7,427 nt of DNA from Candidatus Delongbacteria bacterium (GTDB lineage: Bacteria > Delongbacteria > UBA4055): positions 1-7,427 of the forward strand of contig JAQICF010000159.1 of assembly GCA_027858795.1 (NCBI GenBank), written 5' to 3'. The first letter of the stretch is position 1. Each line of letters opens with the position of its first letter. Of the stretch, positions 1 through 5,368 are shown in pieces. The notes under the pieces are model-generated. The model was not told the DNA's origin, ran no database searches, and was given only the letters and a program-made list of their open reading frames with translations. A program made the translations under genes and the position numbers.

Positions 1-189
1 ATTGAAGGTCTTATCAGGGTAAGGAATGAGCATTCTGACAACTTCATTTATGACGAGAGCAGAAACATGTTCAAAGGTAAAAGAACAGGTGTAGAACTTC
101 ATGTCGGTAAAGAAGTTGAGATCGTTATCAGCAATATTGATCGAGAGATGTTGACAATTGATTTTGAGCTTGTAACTAAGAAGAAATAA
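1..189 (+). CDS. rnr: Ribonuclease R, C-terminal S1 domain (5' end cut by window)
   Basis: Only the last 62 codons are present; the frame is open from base 1 to a TAA at 187-189. RNase R is a 3'-to-5' hydrolytic exoribonuclease that degrades structured RNA. Its C-terminus is an S1 RNA-binding domain followed by a basic tail. The visible peptide fits the end of that domain: IEGLIRV at residues 1-7, an acidic stretch with FIYDE, then F-K-G-K-R-T-G near residues 24-30, V-G-K-E-V-E-I-V-I around 35-43, and the closing D-x-E-x-x-x-I-D-F-E-L at about 47-57. The RTG...VGxxV...IDFEL order is characteristic of the RNase R S1 domain. The tail ends in KKK, shorter than the long Lys-rich tails of some homologues. 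The catalytic RNB domain lies outside the window, so another S1-terminal protein cannot be fully excluded. Confidence 0.8.
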   Translation: MEGLIRVRNEHSDNFIYDESRNMFKGKRTGVELHVGKEVEIVISNIDREMLTIDFELVTKKK

Positions 190-253
190 TATTTTTTATC
201 ATCCTCGTGCATTAGGTTTATCCCGATTTGTCGTGAACACAGGGATCCATACT

Positions 254-289
254 ATATCACAAGTTATCATATAAGTACAATATTACACT
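254..289 (+). repeat. Operator-like direct repeat copy 1
   Basis: This copy starts with ATATCAC and ends with TATTACACT. It matches copy 2 at 14 of 20 positions in the middle, with exact ends and a 2-base length difference near the right end. Its right part, AGTACAATATTACACT (274-289), is partly self-complementary: 12 of 16 positions are symmetric around an AATATT core. Repeats of this kind before an Xre-type regulator are typical autoregulatory operators. That HipB binds here is inference. Confidence 0.5.
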
Positions 290-312
290 CCATGTGTGTT
301 TTTCATCTAATA

Positions 313-350
313 ATATCACAACTCGTCATATTAGTGCAGTTTATTACACT
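313..350 (+). repeat. Operator-like direct repeat copy 2
   Basis: This is the second copy of the element at 254-289, offset by 59 bases. It again begins ATATCACAA and ends TTATTACACT. The right portion AGTGCAGTTTATTACACT (333-350) has AGTG and CACT as inverted ends. The copy ends 5 bases before the predicted -35 box, so a protein bound here could touch RNA polymerase at the hipB promoter. Assignment as a HipB operator rests on position and symmetry only. Confidence 0.5.
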
Positions 351-355
351 TTTAC

Positions 356-384
356 TTGATTTCTCATACATTATTTACTATATT
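356..384 (+). promoter_or_regulatory. Predicted sigma70-type promoter of the hipBST operon
   Basis: A -35 element TTGATT (356-361, 4 of 6 to consensus) and a -10 element TATATT (379-384, 5 of 6) are separated by 17 bases, the optimal spacing. Transcription would start near 391, giving a very short leader before the hipB start at 405. No Bacteroidota-type -33/-7 (TTTG / TAnnTTTG) pair is visible here. Prediction by eye only. Confidence 0.5.
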
Positions 385-404
385 ACTTAAAAAAGAGCAA
401 TAGA

Positions 405-617
405 ATGCACTACGATGAATTTTCACTTATAATTAAAAGCAGAAGAGAAGTCTTGAAGATCACTCAGGAACATTTAGCTGAATTATCTGGGATAGGCTTA
501 AGAACACTCAAATCCATTGAAACCGGGAAAGGCAACCCAACACTTGAAACTATCATCAAGGTTATCGAAGTGCTTGGATTAGAGATAAACATAAACATAA
601 AAAACATTAAAGTATAG
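405..617 (+). CDS. hipB: HipB-like Xre-family antitoxin and autorepressor
   Basis: This 70-residue protein is almost entirely one Cro/CI-type helix-turn-helix domain (about residues 6-60). I-T-Q-E-x-L-A-x-L-S-G-I (19-30) forms helix 2 and the turn, G-L-R-T-L-K-S-I-E-T-G-K-G-N-P-T (31-46) gives the recognition helix and the usual E-x-G-x-x-x-P-T signature, and L-E-T-I-I-K-V-I-E-V-L-G-L (47-59) is the last helix. The short tail EININIKNI could form the beta strand used in HipB dimers. An AAGAG Shine-Dalgarno (393-397) seven bases before the ATG supports this start. In HipBST systems HipB binds operator DNA and represses the operon, while a separate HipS neutralises the kinase. Its position directly before the hipS- and hipT-like genes, behind operator-like repeats, fits this. 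The symbol rests on context; the protein alone is a generic Xre regulator. Confidence 0.85.
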   Translation: MHYDEFSLIIKSRREVLKITQEHLAELSGIGLRTLKSIETGKGNPTLETIIKVIEVLGLEININIKNIKV

Positions 618-619
618 GA

Positions 620-697
620 ATGAGAGTTCGGCACAATATTTTGCCACTTAAATTATTGTGCCAAACCACCATATTATCGAAGTATGAGAGAATATGA
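620..697 (+). CDS. Possible 25-codon leader ORF between hipB and hipS
   Basis: An ATG two bases after the hipB stop opens a 25-codon frame ending in TGA at 695-697, which overlaps the hipS start as ATGA (694-697). The peptide would start MRVRHNILPL and has no recognisable domain. AGGA (616-619) directly abuts the ATG, too close for a normal Shine-Dalgarno, so initiation would depend on ribosomes that have just terminated on hipB. The ORF runs through the inverted repeat at 627-665, and its translation would melt that hairpin. It could couple hipS translation to hipB. It may equally be chance: a frame this short is expected at random. Confidence 0.2.
   Translation: MRVRHNILPLKLLCQTTILSKYERI
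627..665 (+). promoter_or_regulatory. Inverted repeat / hairpin in the hipB-hipS gap
   Basis: GGCACAATA (630-638) and TATTGTGCC (654-662) are perfect 9-base inverted arms. The pairing continues outward by two A-T pairs after one mismatch, and inward by TTT/AAA (640-642 with 650-652) after a T-T mismatch, leaving a seven-base loop. No T-run follows, so it is not a standard terminator. The left half, GGCACAATATTTTGCC (630-645), is itself a 14-of-16 palindrome on an AATATT core and shares ACAATATT with the upstream element at 274-289. It could be an RNA structure tuning the hipB to hipS-hipT ratio, or a third operator. Confidence 0.5.
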
Positions 698-1023
698 GAA
701 AAGCTAAAGTATATAGAAATGAAGAATTAATAGGTTATTTGGTCGAAGAAGATCGAGAAAATTATGTTTTTAAATATAATGATGCTTGGCTTATGGATAA
801 TAACAAGCCATCCGTAAGTCTAACTTTGCCAAAAAGTCCTCAAGAATATAGAAGCAAGTACCTTTTTCCATTCTTCTTTAATATGCTCAGTGAGGGCGCA
901 AATAAAGACCTGCAAATAAGACAATTAAAAATTGATCCAAATGATAATTTTGGACTACTATTAGCAACTGCTCAATACGATACTTTAGGAGCAATAACAA
1001 TTAAACCTGATGAAACAGATTAA
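694..1023 (+). CDS. hipS: HipS-like antitoxin (HipA N-terminal subdomain 1)
   Basis: This 109-residue protein corresponds to the N-terminal subdomain of HipA (couple_hipA family), here a separate gene. It shows KVYRNEELIGYL (5-16), an aromatic strand NYVFKYNDAWL (23-33), SVSLTLP (40-46), the helix LFPFFFNMLSEG (57-68), and L-K-I-D-P-N-D-N-F-G-L-L-L-A-T-A (78-93) leading to L-G-A-I-T-I-K-P (98-105). The length is close to E. coli HipS (about 100 residues), and both ends match domain boundaries, so this is not a broken hipA. In E. coli HipBST, HipS is the direct antitoxin of HipT. A GAGAG motif (686-690) sits only three bases before the ATG. hipT begins two bases after the stop, implying coupled translation. 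The SEG motif is followed by A-N rather than the Trp I recall in E. coli HipS and many HipA proteins. Confidence 0.85.
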   Translation: MRKAKVYRNEELIGYLVEEDRENYVFKYNDAWLMDNNKPSVSLTLPKSPQEYRSKYLFPFFFNMLSEGANKDLQIRQLKIDPNDNFGLLLATAQYDTLGAITIKPDETD

Positions 1024-1025
1024 AC

Positions 1026-2030
1026 ATGAACTTAGAAAAAATAAAATATTGCCCCGCCACATTGGCAGAAGGATTTGATACTTACAGTTCTGCTTGCTTA
1101 AAGAAGATGTTTGATGGAAAAAAAGTTAGCCATGTCTTAAGTTATGATCCTCCTTCTTCAAGTGAAGAGGCTGCCGAGTTGTTTATTGAAAACAGAAAGA
1201 GGATTTCAATATCAGGTGTTCAAACGAAGATCAGTCTTATATTAGAAAAGAATATTTTGAGATTATCTAGGATTGGCGAACATGGAACTTACATTTTAAA
1301 ACCTATTCCCCGAGATGTAAAGATGGTAGATCAAGTTCCTGCAAATGAACATCTTACAATGCAAATAGCTAGGCAAGTTTATAAAATTCCTACAGCAGAA
1401 AATGCCATTGTTTTTTTTAAAGATGGTACTCCTGCCTATTTAACAAAAAGATTTGATGTTAAGACAGATGGATCAAAGTTAGGTAAAGAAGATTTTGCAT
1501 CATTAGCAGGTAAAATTTCTATGAATGCAGGTGATAATTATAAATATGATTTCAGTTATGAAGAAATTGGTTATCTGATACAAAAATATGTTCCCGCTTG
1601 GCGAGTTGAGATAGAAAAATTTTTTGTAATTGTTATTTTTAATTTTCTATTCTCAAATGGAGATGCTCATCTTAAGAACTTTGCTTTATTGGAAAACAGT
1701 GAAGGGGATTATTTACTTAGTCCTTTCTATGACCTTCTAAACACTAGACTACATGTTAACGATTCAGATTTTGCTTTATCAAAAGGATTATTTATAAATG
1801 ACTTCAAATCTGACAAATATAGAAAATCCGGTCATCCGACTTTATCAGACTTCTTTGAATTAGGGGAAAAAATTGGTGTTAACGAAAAAAGAATTGATAA
1901 ATTAGTTGCACCTTTTACCGAAAATCACGAACTTATTGAAACATTGATCAAACGATCTTTCTTAAGTCCAAAAAGTAAAAGAACATATAAGTTACATTAT
2001 TCTACTAAATTAAATTACTTGAAAAAATGA
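1026..2030 (+). CDS. hipT: HipT-like Ser/Thr kinase toxin
   Basis: This 334-residue protein has a HipA-type kinase fold without the first N-terminal subdomain, matching the size of E. coli HipT (about 335). Residues 9-40 (starting C-P-A-T and containing T-Y-S-S) form the remaining N-terminal part. I-S-I-S-G-V-Q-T-K (60-68) is the Gly-rich loop with two serines (61 and 63) that match the autophosphorylated pair in HipT. Y-I-L-K-P (89-93) supplies the ATP lysine K92, and N-E-H (107-109) and Y-L-T-K-R-F-D (138-144) are family motifs. S-N-G-D-A-H-L-K-N (210-218) is the catalytic loop with D213 and N218, and Y-D-L (235-237) holds the metal-binding D236. All key residues are present, so it is predicted active. 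E. coli HipT phosphorylates tryptophanyl-tRNA synthetase; the target here is unknown. No clear Shine-Dalgarno precedes it, consistent with coupling to hipS. Its stop overlaps the next gene by four bases. Confidence 0.88.
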   Translation: MNLEKIKYCPATLAEGFDTYSSACLKKMFDGKKVSHVLSYDPPSSSEEAAELFIENRKRISISGVQTKISLILEKNILRLSRIGEHGTYILKPIPRDVKMVDQVPANEHLTMQIARQVYKIPTAENAIVFFKDGTPAYLTKRFDVKTDGSKLGKEDFASLAGKISMNAGDNYKYDFSYEEIGYLIQKYVPAWRVEIEKFFVIVIFNFLFSNGDAHLKNFALLENSEGDYLLSPFYDLLNTRLHVNDSDFALSKGLFINDFKSDKYRKSGHPTLSDFFELGEKIGVNEKRIDKLVAPFTENHELIETLIKRSFLSPKSKRTYKLHYSTKLNYLKK

Positions 2031-3241
2031 AAACAACTATACAAATATTGATACTGATTTTGTCGACTTTAGTATTTTCCCAGGATAACACATATGAGAT
2101 AAAGAAAAATACAAGCTTTGCTGTTACAAAATACAAGCAGAAAAAGTATCGAAGTGCTATGAATTATTTTGAGAAAGTTTTAAAACTTGATCCTGATTTT
2201 AAAGTTGTACCTTTTTCAATCCTGGATAAACAAGCTCGTTGTTACAAAGAACTCGGATTGGAAGATTCAGCAGCTATTGCTTATACAAGATTAAATCAAT
2301 TAGATCCAAGTAATGAAATTGCACAAAAAAATGTTGAATATAAACATTTCAAGAATGAAGACTTTTCTAAAGCATCAGAACTTAGTAGAAAACTGGCTGA
2401 AGAGAATCCGGATGAGCCTGAACATTGGAAAAATGCAGGGGATTACCTTTTCAGGGAAAATAATTTCAAAAAGAATATGAACAACATCTTAAAATATTAT
2501 CAAAATTATTTTAAAAAGAAATTTGATGACGAAACTATCAAAAAAGTAATTTCTCTGTCAAAAGTAAAATTAACTGAATTACAATCTAAGCTTATTGTCA
2601 ATATTCTGGAATTAATAATAAAGAACGGTTCAGAAGATATTGAAATTAAAAGAGTATTGGCAAAATATTATATAGATTCACACCCTGACAAAATAAAAAC
2701 TGCGATGATATATTTAACCGAGATAGAAAAGAAACATCCTGGTGATAAGAAAGTTAAACAATTGTTGGTTGAAGCTTATACCAATGATAAGAATTACACA
2801 AAAGCTTTGGAATATGCTGAGAATATATTAACGATCGAGAAACTTGATTACCCATTTAACTATTATAATACTTACGCTAAATTATGTATTGAGCTGAAAA
2901 ACTTTATGTCTGCTAGAAATAAAGTTAACGAAGGATTGAAAAAATACGATGATAGAGCATTCAATAAAATACTTGCAAAGATATACAATGCTTCCGCATC
3001 ATCAGGTCAAAAAGAATTGAAGTATGATGATAAACTTGTATTCCTAATAGCATTCGGACTTTATAATGATAGCGACGAATTATCCGCAGCAGCAAAATTA
3101 AAAGCTAGCGGGTTGTTACCTTCAAAATCTGACTACTTTATGAACAAAGATAAACTTTTTCCTGCTGGAAATAATTATAAATGGATTAATAAAGAATGGA
3201 AAGAAGTTAAATACATAAAAACATACTTAAACGGTCTCTAA
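2027..3241 (+). CDS. Exported tetratricopeptide-repeat protein
   Basis: This 404-residue protein has a clear signal peptide: Lys at residue 2, a hydrophobic core to about 17 and a probable cut after VFS (18). No lipobox cysteine is present, so it is likely periplasmic. TPR-like helix pairs are visible at about 28-58 (ending L-K-L-D-P-D), 66-96 (ending L-N-Q-L-D-P-S-N) and 103-130 (ending E-E-N-P-D-E), and again around 225-310. The last 90 residues are Lys- and aromatic-rich without a motif I recognise. TPR proteins act as protein-binding scaffolds; no enzymatic residues are seen. The ATG overlaps the hipT stop as ATGA and has only a poor Shine-Dalgarno (GAAAAA), so translation probably depends on hipT or on an unseen promoter inside hipT. 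The envelope genes downstream are its more natural functional partners. Confidence 0.85.
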   Translation: MKTTIQILILILSTLVFSQDNTYEIKKNTSFAVTKYKQKKYRSAMNYFEKVLKLDPDFKVVPFSILDKQARCYKELGLEDSAAIAYTRLNQLDPSNEIAQKNVEYKHFKNEDFSKASELSRKLAEENPDEPEHWKNAGDYLFRENNFKKNMNNILKYYQNYFKKKFDDETIKKVISLSKVKLTELQSKLIVNILELIIKNGSEDIEIKRVLAKYYIDSHPDKIKTAMIYLTEIEKKHPGDKKVKQLLVEAYTNDKNYTKALEYAENILTIEKLDYPFNYYNTYAKLCIELKNFMSARNKVNEGLKKYDDRAFNKILAKIYNASASSGQKELKYDDKLVFLIAFGLYNDSDELSAAAKLKASGLLPSKSDYFMNKDKLFPAGNNYKWINKEWKEVKYIKTYLNGL

Positions 3242-3315
3242 TGGATCTCCGTATCAAGTACGAAGATGACAATGTGAACAAGGTGGCTTTAGCCCCTTGC
3301 AACAATAACTTATAA
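3241..3315 (+). CDS. Possible 24-codon small ORF
   Basis: The last base of the preceding TAA is the first base of an ATG (TAATG), opening a 24-codon frame that ends in TAA at 3313-3315. The peptide would start MDLRIKYEDD and has a single cysteine near its end (residue 20). G+C over its sense codons is 30 of 72, visibly higher than the flanking AT-rich genes. The TAATG junction suits termination-reinitiation. No domain is recognisable and chance is a real alternative. Confidence 0.25.
   Translation: MDLRIKYEDDNVNKVALAPCNNNL
3279..3299 (+). other. Hairpin between the TPR gene and the next gene
   Basis: CAAGG-T-GGC (3279-3287) pairs with GCC-CCTTG (3292-3299): eight base pairs with a single bulged T and a TTTA loop, GC-rich in an AT-rich setting. 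No T-run follows (CAACAATAAC instead), so it is not a standard intrinsic terminator. It lies 25 bases before the next start and could be an mRNA processing or stabilising structure. Confidence 0.4.
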
Positions 3316-3318
3316 GGA
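3314..3318 (+). promoter_or_regulatory. Strong ribosome-binding site for the 3325 gene
   Basis: AAGGA lies six bases before the ATG at 3325. It is the clearest Shine-Dalgarno in the window and fixes the start of the following gene. It overlaps the stop codon of the possible small ORF. Confidence 0.65.
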
Positions 3319-3324
3319 TACTTT

Positions 3325-3819
3325 ATGAAAAATATATTAATAATTCTACTTACATTGACCACATTTTTATTTTCAGGTTTGATCAAAGGTGATATAAAAG
3401 ATAATAATGGAAAGCCCTTAGGTGAAGCTAATATTACTATTGAAGGAACAACTTTGGGTTCTGCCTCAGATGATGAGGGATATTATCTTATTACAGGTGT
3501 TAAAAAAGGCACCTATTCAATGAAATGCTCATATATTGGTTTTCATGCTATAACAGCTGTTGGTGTTACTGCTTGTGACGACTCTTTGACTGTTGTTAAC
3601 TTCACTTTGTATCCTCTTGAAATGGAAATGGAAGAATTGCAAGTTGAACATGAAGAAGATAATCTTAAAGAACCTATCAAATTCAGAGAATTAAAACCTA
3701 TTAAATTCTATCAAATTTATCATGTGGTAAATTCCGATTCTACTTTAAAAAAACCTGACAAAGTAAAAGTTGGTTTCTTTGAAAGATTTTTCTATAAGGT
3801 AGGAAGACTATTCGATTAA
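3325..3819 (+). CDS. Exported protein with one CarboxypepD_reg-like beta domain
   Basis: This 164-residue protein begins with a signal peptide (hydrophobic 4-16, probable cut after FS at 17). Residues about 19-95 form a carboxypeptidase-regulatory-like beta sandwich: L-I-K-G-D-I-K-D-N-N-G-K-P-L (19-32), A-N-I-T-I-E-G-T (35-42), G-S-A-S-D-D-E-G-Y-Y (45-54), the K-G-T-Y turn (61-64) and S-Y-I-G-F (69-73). This domain usually sits at the N-terminus of TonB-dependent receptors and other outer-membrane or surface proteins of Bacteroidota-like bacteria. Here no plug or barrel follows. Instead an acidic segment (about 98-113, rich in E and M) leads to a basic, aromatic tail ending F-F-E-R-F-F-Y-K-V-G-R-L-F. 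A good AAGGA site fixes the start, and the PBP4 gene follows after 18 bases in the same direction. The function is unknown; an envelope binding or anchoring role is inference. Confidence 0.8.
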   Translation: MKNILIILLTLTTFLFSGLIKGDIKDNNGKPLGEANITIEGTTLGSASDDEGYYLITGVKKGTYSMKCSYIGFHAITAVGVTACDDSLTVVNFTLYPLEMEMEELQVEHEEDNLKEPIKFRELKPIKFYQIYHVVNSDSTLKKPDKVKVGFFERFFYKVGRLFD

Positions 3820-3837
3820 AATAAACGAACTAATCTT

Positions 3838-5313
3838 ATGATAAAAAAAATAATACTATTTTCATTGATCATCACTCTATTTCTTTCTTGCTCTAAAACT
3901 TTGGTGAAAGTAGAAAAAATAAAAGAAGCACCAACAATACGATTTAAGGATATTGATAATTCTGAATTGCCTGTAGAGTTCAATGTTCTTGGTGACCCCC
4001 GTAGTGGGATGTGGTCGGTGCAATTCTATGACCTTGATAACAATATTTCTTTATTTGAATACAATAAAAATAAAAACCTTCTACCAGCATCCAACTTAAA
4101 GATCGTTACAACAGCTGCCGCTTTGAAGGTGCTTGGACCTTTTTACAAATTCAAAACTGACTTTTTTTATACAGGTAGTATCAACAAAAAGTTAAATGTT
4201 CTTAATGGTGACATTATTGTTTATGGTAGTGGTGATCCGACCATTGGTCAAGATTATTTTAGAGATTCTACACTTACAGAATTTCAAGTTATAGCTGATT
4301 CATTGAAAAAGAATCTTGGAATTGATTATATCAGAGGAAACATCAAAGTTTACAATCCTGTAAAACACGATAATATGTATGGCAAAGGCTGGGATGTTGA
4401 TGACCTTCCGCACTATTATTCTGCAATTATATCACCAATTGCATTTAATGAGAATTTAATCAAAATCATCATTAAAGATGGTAAAATAAATGCTATTCCT
4501 GATTATCCGTTCAAATTTAAACTTGATACTATTCCTGATATGGAAAGATCAAATTTTACAAGAGTTTTAGGAACAGATTCAGTTATCGTTAGATCAAACT
4601 TTGAAAAAAGAGTTCAGGGATATATTACTGTTCAAGACCCTGAGAAAAATTTTATAAATGCCTTAGAGAGATATTTAAAAAAAAATGACATATCTGTGAT
4701 GCATGAAGAAATTCAGGATTCAACTATTTCAATTGCTCCTTTGTGCACAATTTATAGTGACAGTCTTTTATATATAGCTCATAAATGCACTGTTGAAAGC
4801 AATAACTTTTATGCTGAACAACTTTTTAGAGAAACCGCTAAGATATTCTCTGCTGATGCTTTAGTGTCTGATTCATTGAGAAATATTGATCTAACCTACG
4901 ATAATATTCTTAAGCTTAATTCAGAATTATACAGCAGATTATTCGGTATTAACAACTTTGAGATCATGGATGGTAGTGGCCTATCCAGAAGAAATTTCTT
5001 TTCAGCAGGAAAATTCGTTAAAGTTCTAAAATTGATGAAAAAAGACAGGAATTTTATTACTTATTTATCATCATTCCCAAATCCCGGTAAAAATGGTACA
5101 CTAGAATTCAAGTTCGTCCATCCTGACTTAAACAATGTACTTTTTGCAAAGTCCGGTAGTATGAGTGGTGTTAACGATTTTACAGGATATCTGATCACTA
5201 AAAAAGGTACTAGAATAGCATTTTCTATTTTAAACAATTATTACAATTTTTCAAGAGGTATTGTTAATAGAAAACTTGAAAATATGCTGGTCTATGTTGT
5301 AAATAACTATTAG
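3838..5313 (+). CDS. dacB: D-alanyl-D-alanine carboxypeptidase/endopeptidase, PBP4 family (S13), lipoprotein
   Basis: This 491-residue protein has all three penicillin-binding active-site motifs in S13 order. S-N-L-K at 85-88 (in P-A-S-N-L-K) carries nucleophile S85 and K88, S-N-N lies at 321-323 (V-E-S-N-N-F-Y-A-E), and K-S-G at 438-440 replaces the commoner K-T-G. Other family signatures are G-D-I-I-V-Y-G-S-G-D-P-T (124-135) and D-G-S-G-L-S (378-383). The long insert between the first two motifs is typical of PBP4, which trims peptide stems or cuts cross-links in peptidoglycan. The N-terminus is a lipoprotein signal: Lys 3-4, a hydrophobic stretch, then F-L-S-C with C18 as the lipidated residue, so the enzyme is probably membrane-anchored rather than soluble like E. 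coli PBP4. No clear Shine-Dalgarno precedes the start, but the signal sequence supports it. A terminator follows 26 bases after the stop. Confidence 0.92.
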   Translation: MIKKIILFSLIITLFLSCSKTLVKVEKIKEAPTIRFKDIDNSELPVEFNVLGDPRSGMWSVQFYDLDNNISLFEYNKNKNLLPASNLKIVTTAAALKVLGPFYKFKTDFFYTGSINKKLNVLNGDIIVYGSGDPTIGQDYFRDSTLTEFQVIADSLKKNLGIDYIRGNIKVYNPVKHDNMYGKGWDVDDLPHYYSAIISPIAFNENLIKIIIKDGKINAIPDYPFKFKLDTIPDMERSNFTRVLGTDSVIVRSNFEKRVQGYITVQDPEKNFINALERYLKKNDISVMHEEIQDSTISIAPLCTIYSDSLLYIAHKCTVESNNFYAEQLFRETAKIFSADALVSDSLRNIDLTYDNILKLNSELYSRLFGINNFEIMDGSGLSRRNFFSAGKFVKVLKLMKKDRNFITYLSSFPNPGKNGTLEFKFVHPDLNNVLFAKSGSMSGVNDFTGYLITKKGTRIAFSILNNYYNFSRGIVNRKLENMLVYVVNNY

Positions 5314-5339
5314 TTAAATGACTGAAGATCAATGTATTT

Positions 5340-5368
5340 AAAAAAACGGGAATATTCCCGTTTTTTTT
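5340..5368. terminator. Bidirectional rho-independent terminator
   Basis: A 14-base perfect palindrome, CGGGAATATTCCCG (5347-5360), is flanked by seven A (5340-5346) and eight T (5361-5368). On the plus strand it ends the envelope-gene transcript after dacB; on the minus strand the A-run becomes the T-run for the phosphorylase transcript. Its right T-run overlaps the minus-strand stop codon (5367-5369). Convergent genes sharing one symmetric terminator is the standard reading. Confidence 0.9.

Larger units (their letters stand above)
190..404 (+). promoter_or_regulatory. Intergenic control region between rnr and hipB
   Basis: This 215-base AT-rich stretch has no plausible coding frame. It holds two imperfect direct repeats (254-289 and 313-350), a sigma70-like promoter (356-384) and the hipB ribosome-binding site (393-397). 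I see no convincing intrinsic terminator for rnr at its left end: the only inverted repeat there is a short ATCCC/GGGAT pair (220-224 and 242-246) with no T-run. Read-through from rnr into the toxin-antitoxin operon is therefore possible. Confidence 0.6.

Noticed and set aside
220..246. Inverted repeat ATCCC/GGGAT as a terminator for rnr or a classical HipB operator
   Set aside because: The stem is only five bases with a 17-base loop and no T-run, and the spacing does not match the TATCC(N8)GGATA operator.
254..350. Beginning of a CRISPR array or an integration repeat
   Set aside because: There are only two imperfect copies, with an AT-rich spacer and internal symmetry, next to a regulator gene; the operator reading fits better.
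694..2030. A single hipA gene broken into two by a frameshift or stop
   Set aside because: Both pieces end at natural domain borders, their lengths match HipS and HipT of characterised HipBST, and all kinase residues are intact. A split-gene system explains it better than a pseudogene.
3279..3299. Hairpin as an intrinsic terminator of the TPR gene
   Set aside because: No T-run follows the stem; the next 20 bases lead directly to a good Shine-Dalgarno and start codon.
3325..3819. Remnant of a truncated TonB-dependent receptor
   Set aside because: No plug or barrel sequence follows, the tail has its own character, and the gene has a good ribosome-binding site and tight spacing to dacB. It looks like an intact small gene, though decay is not excluded.
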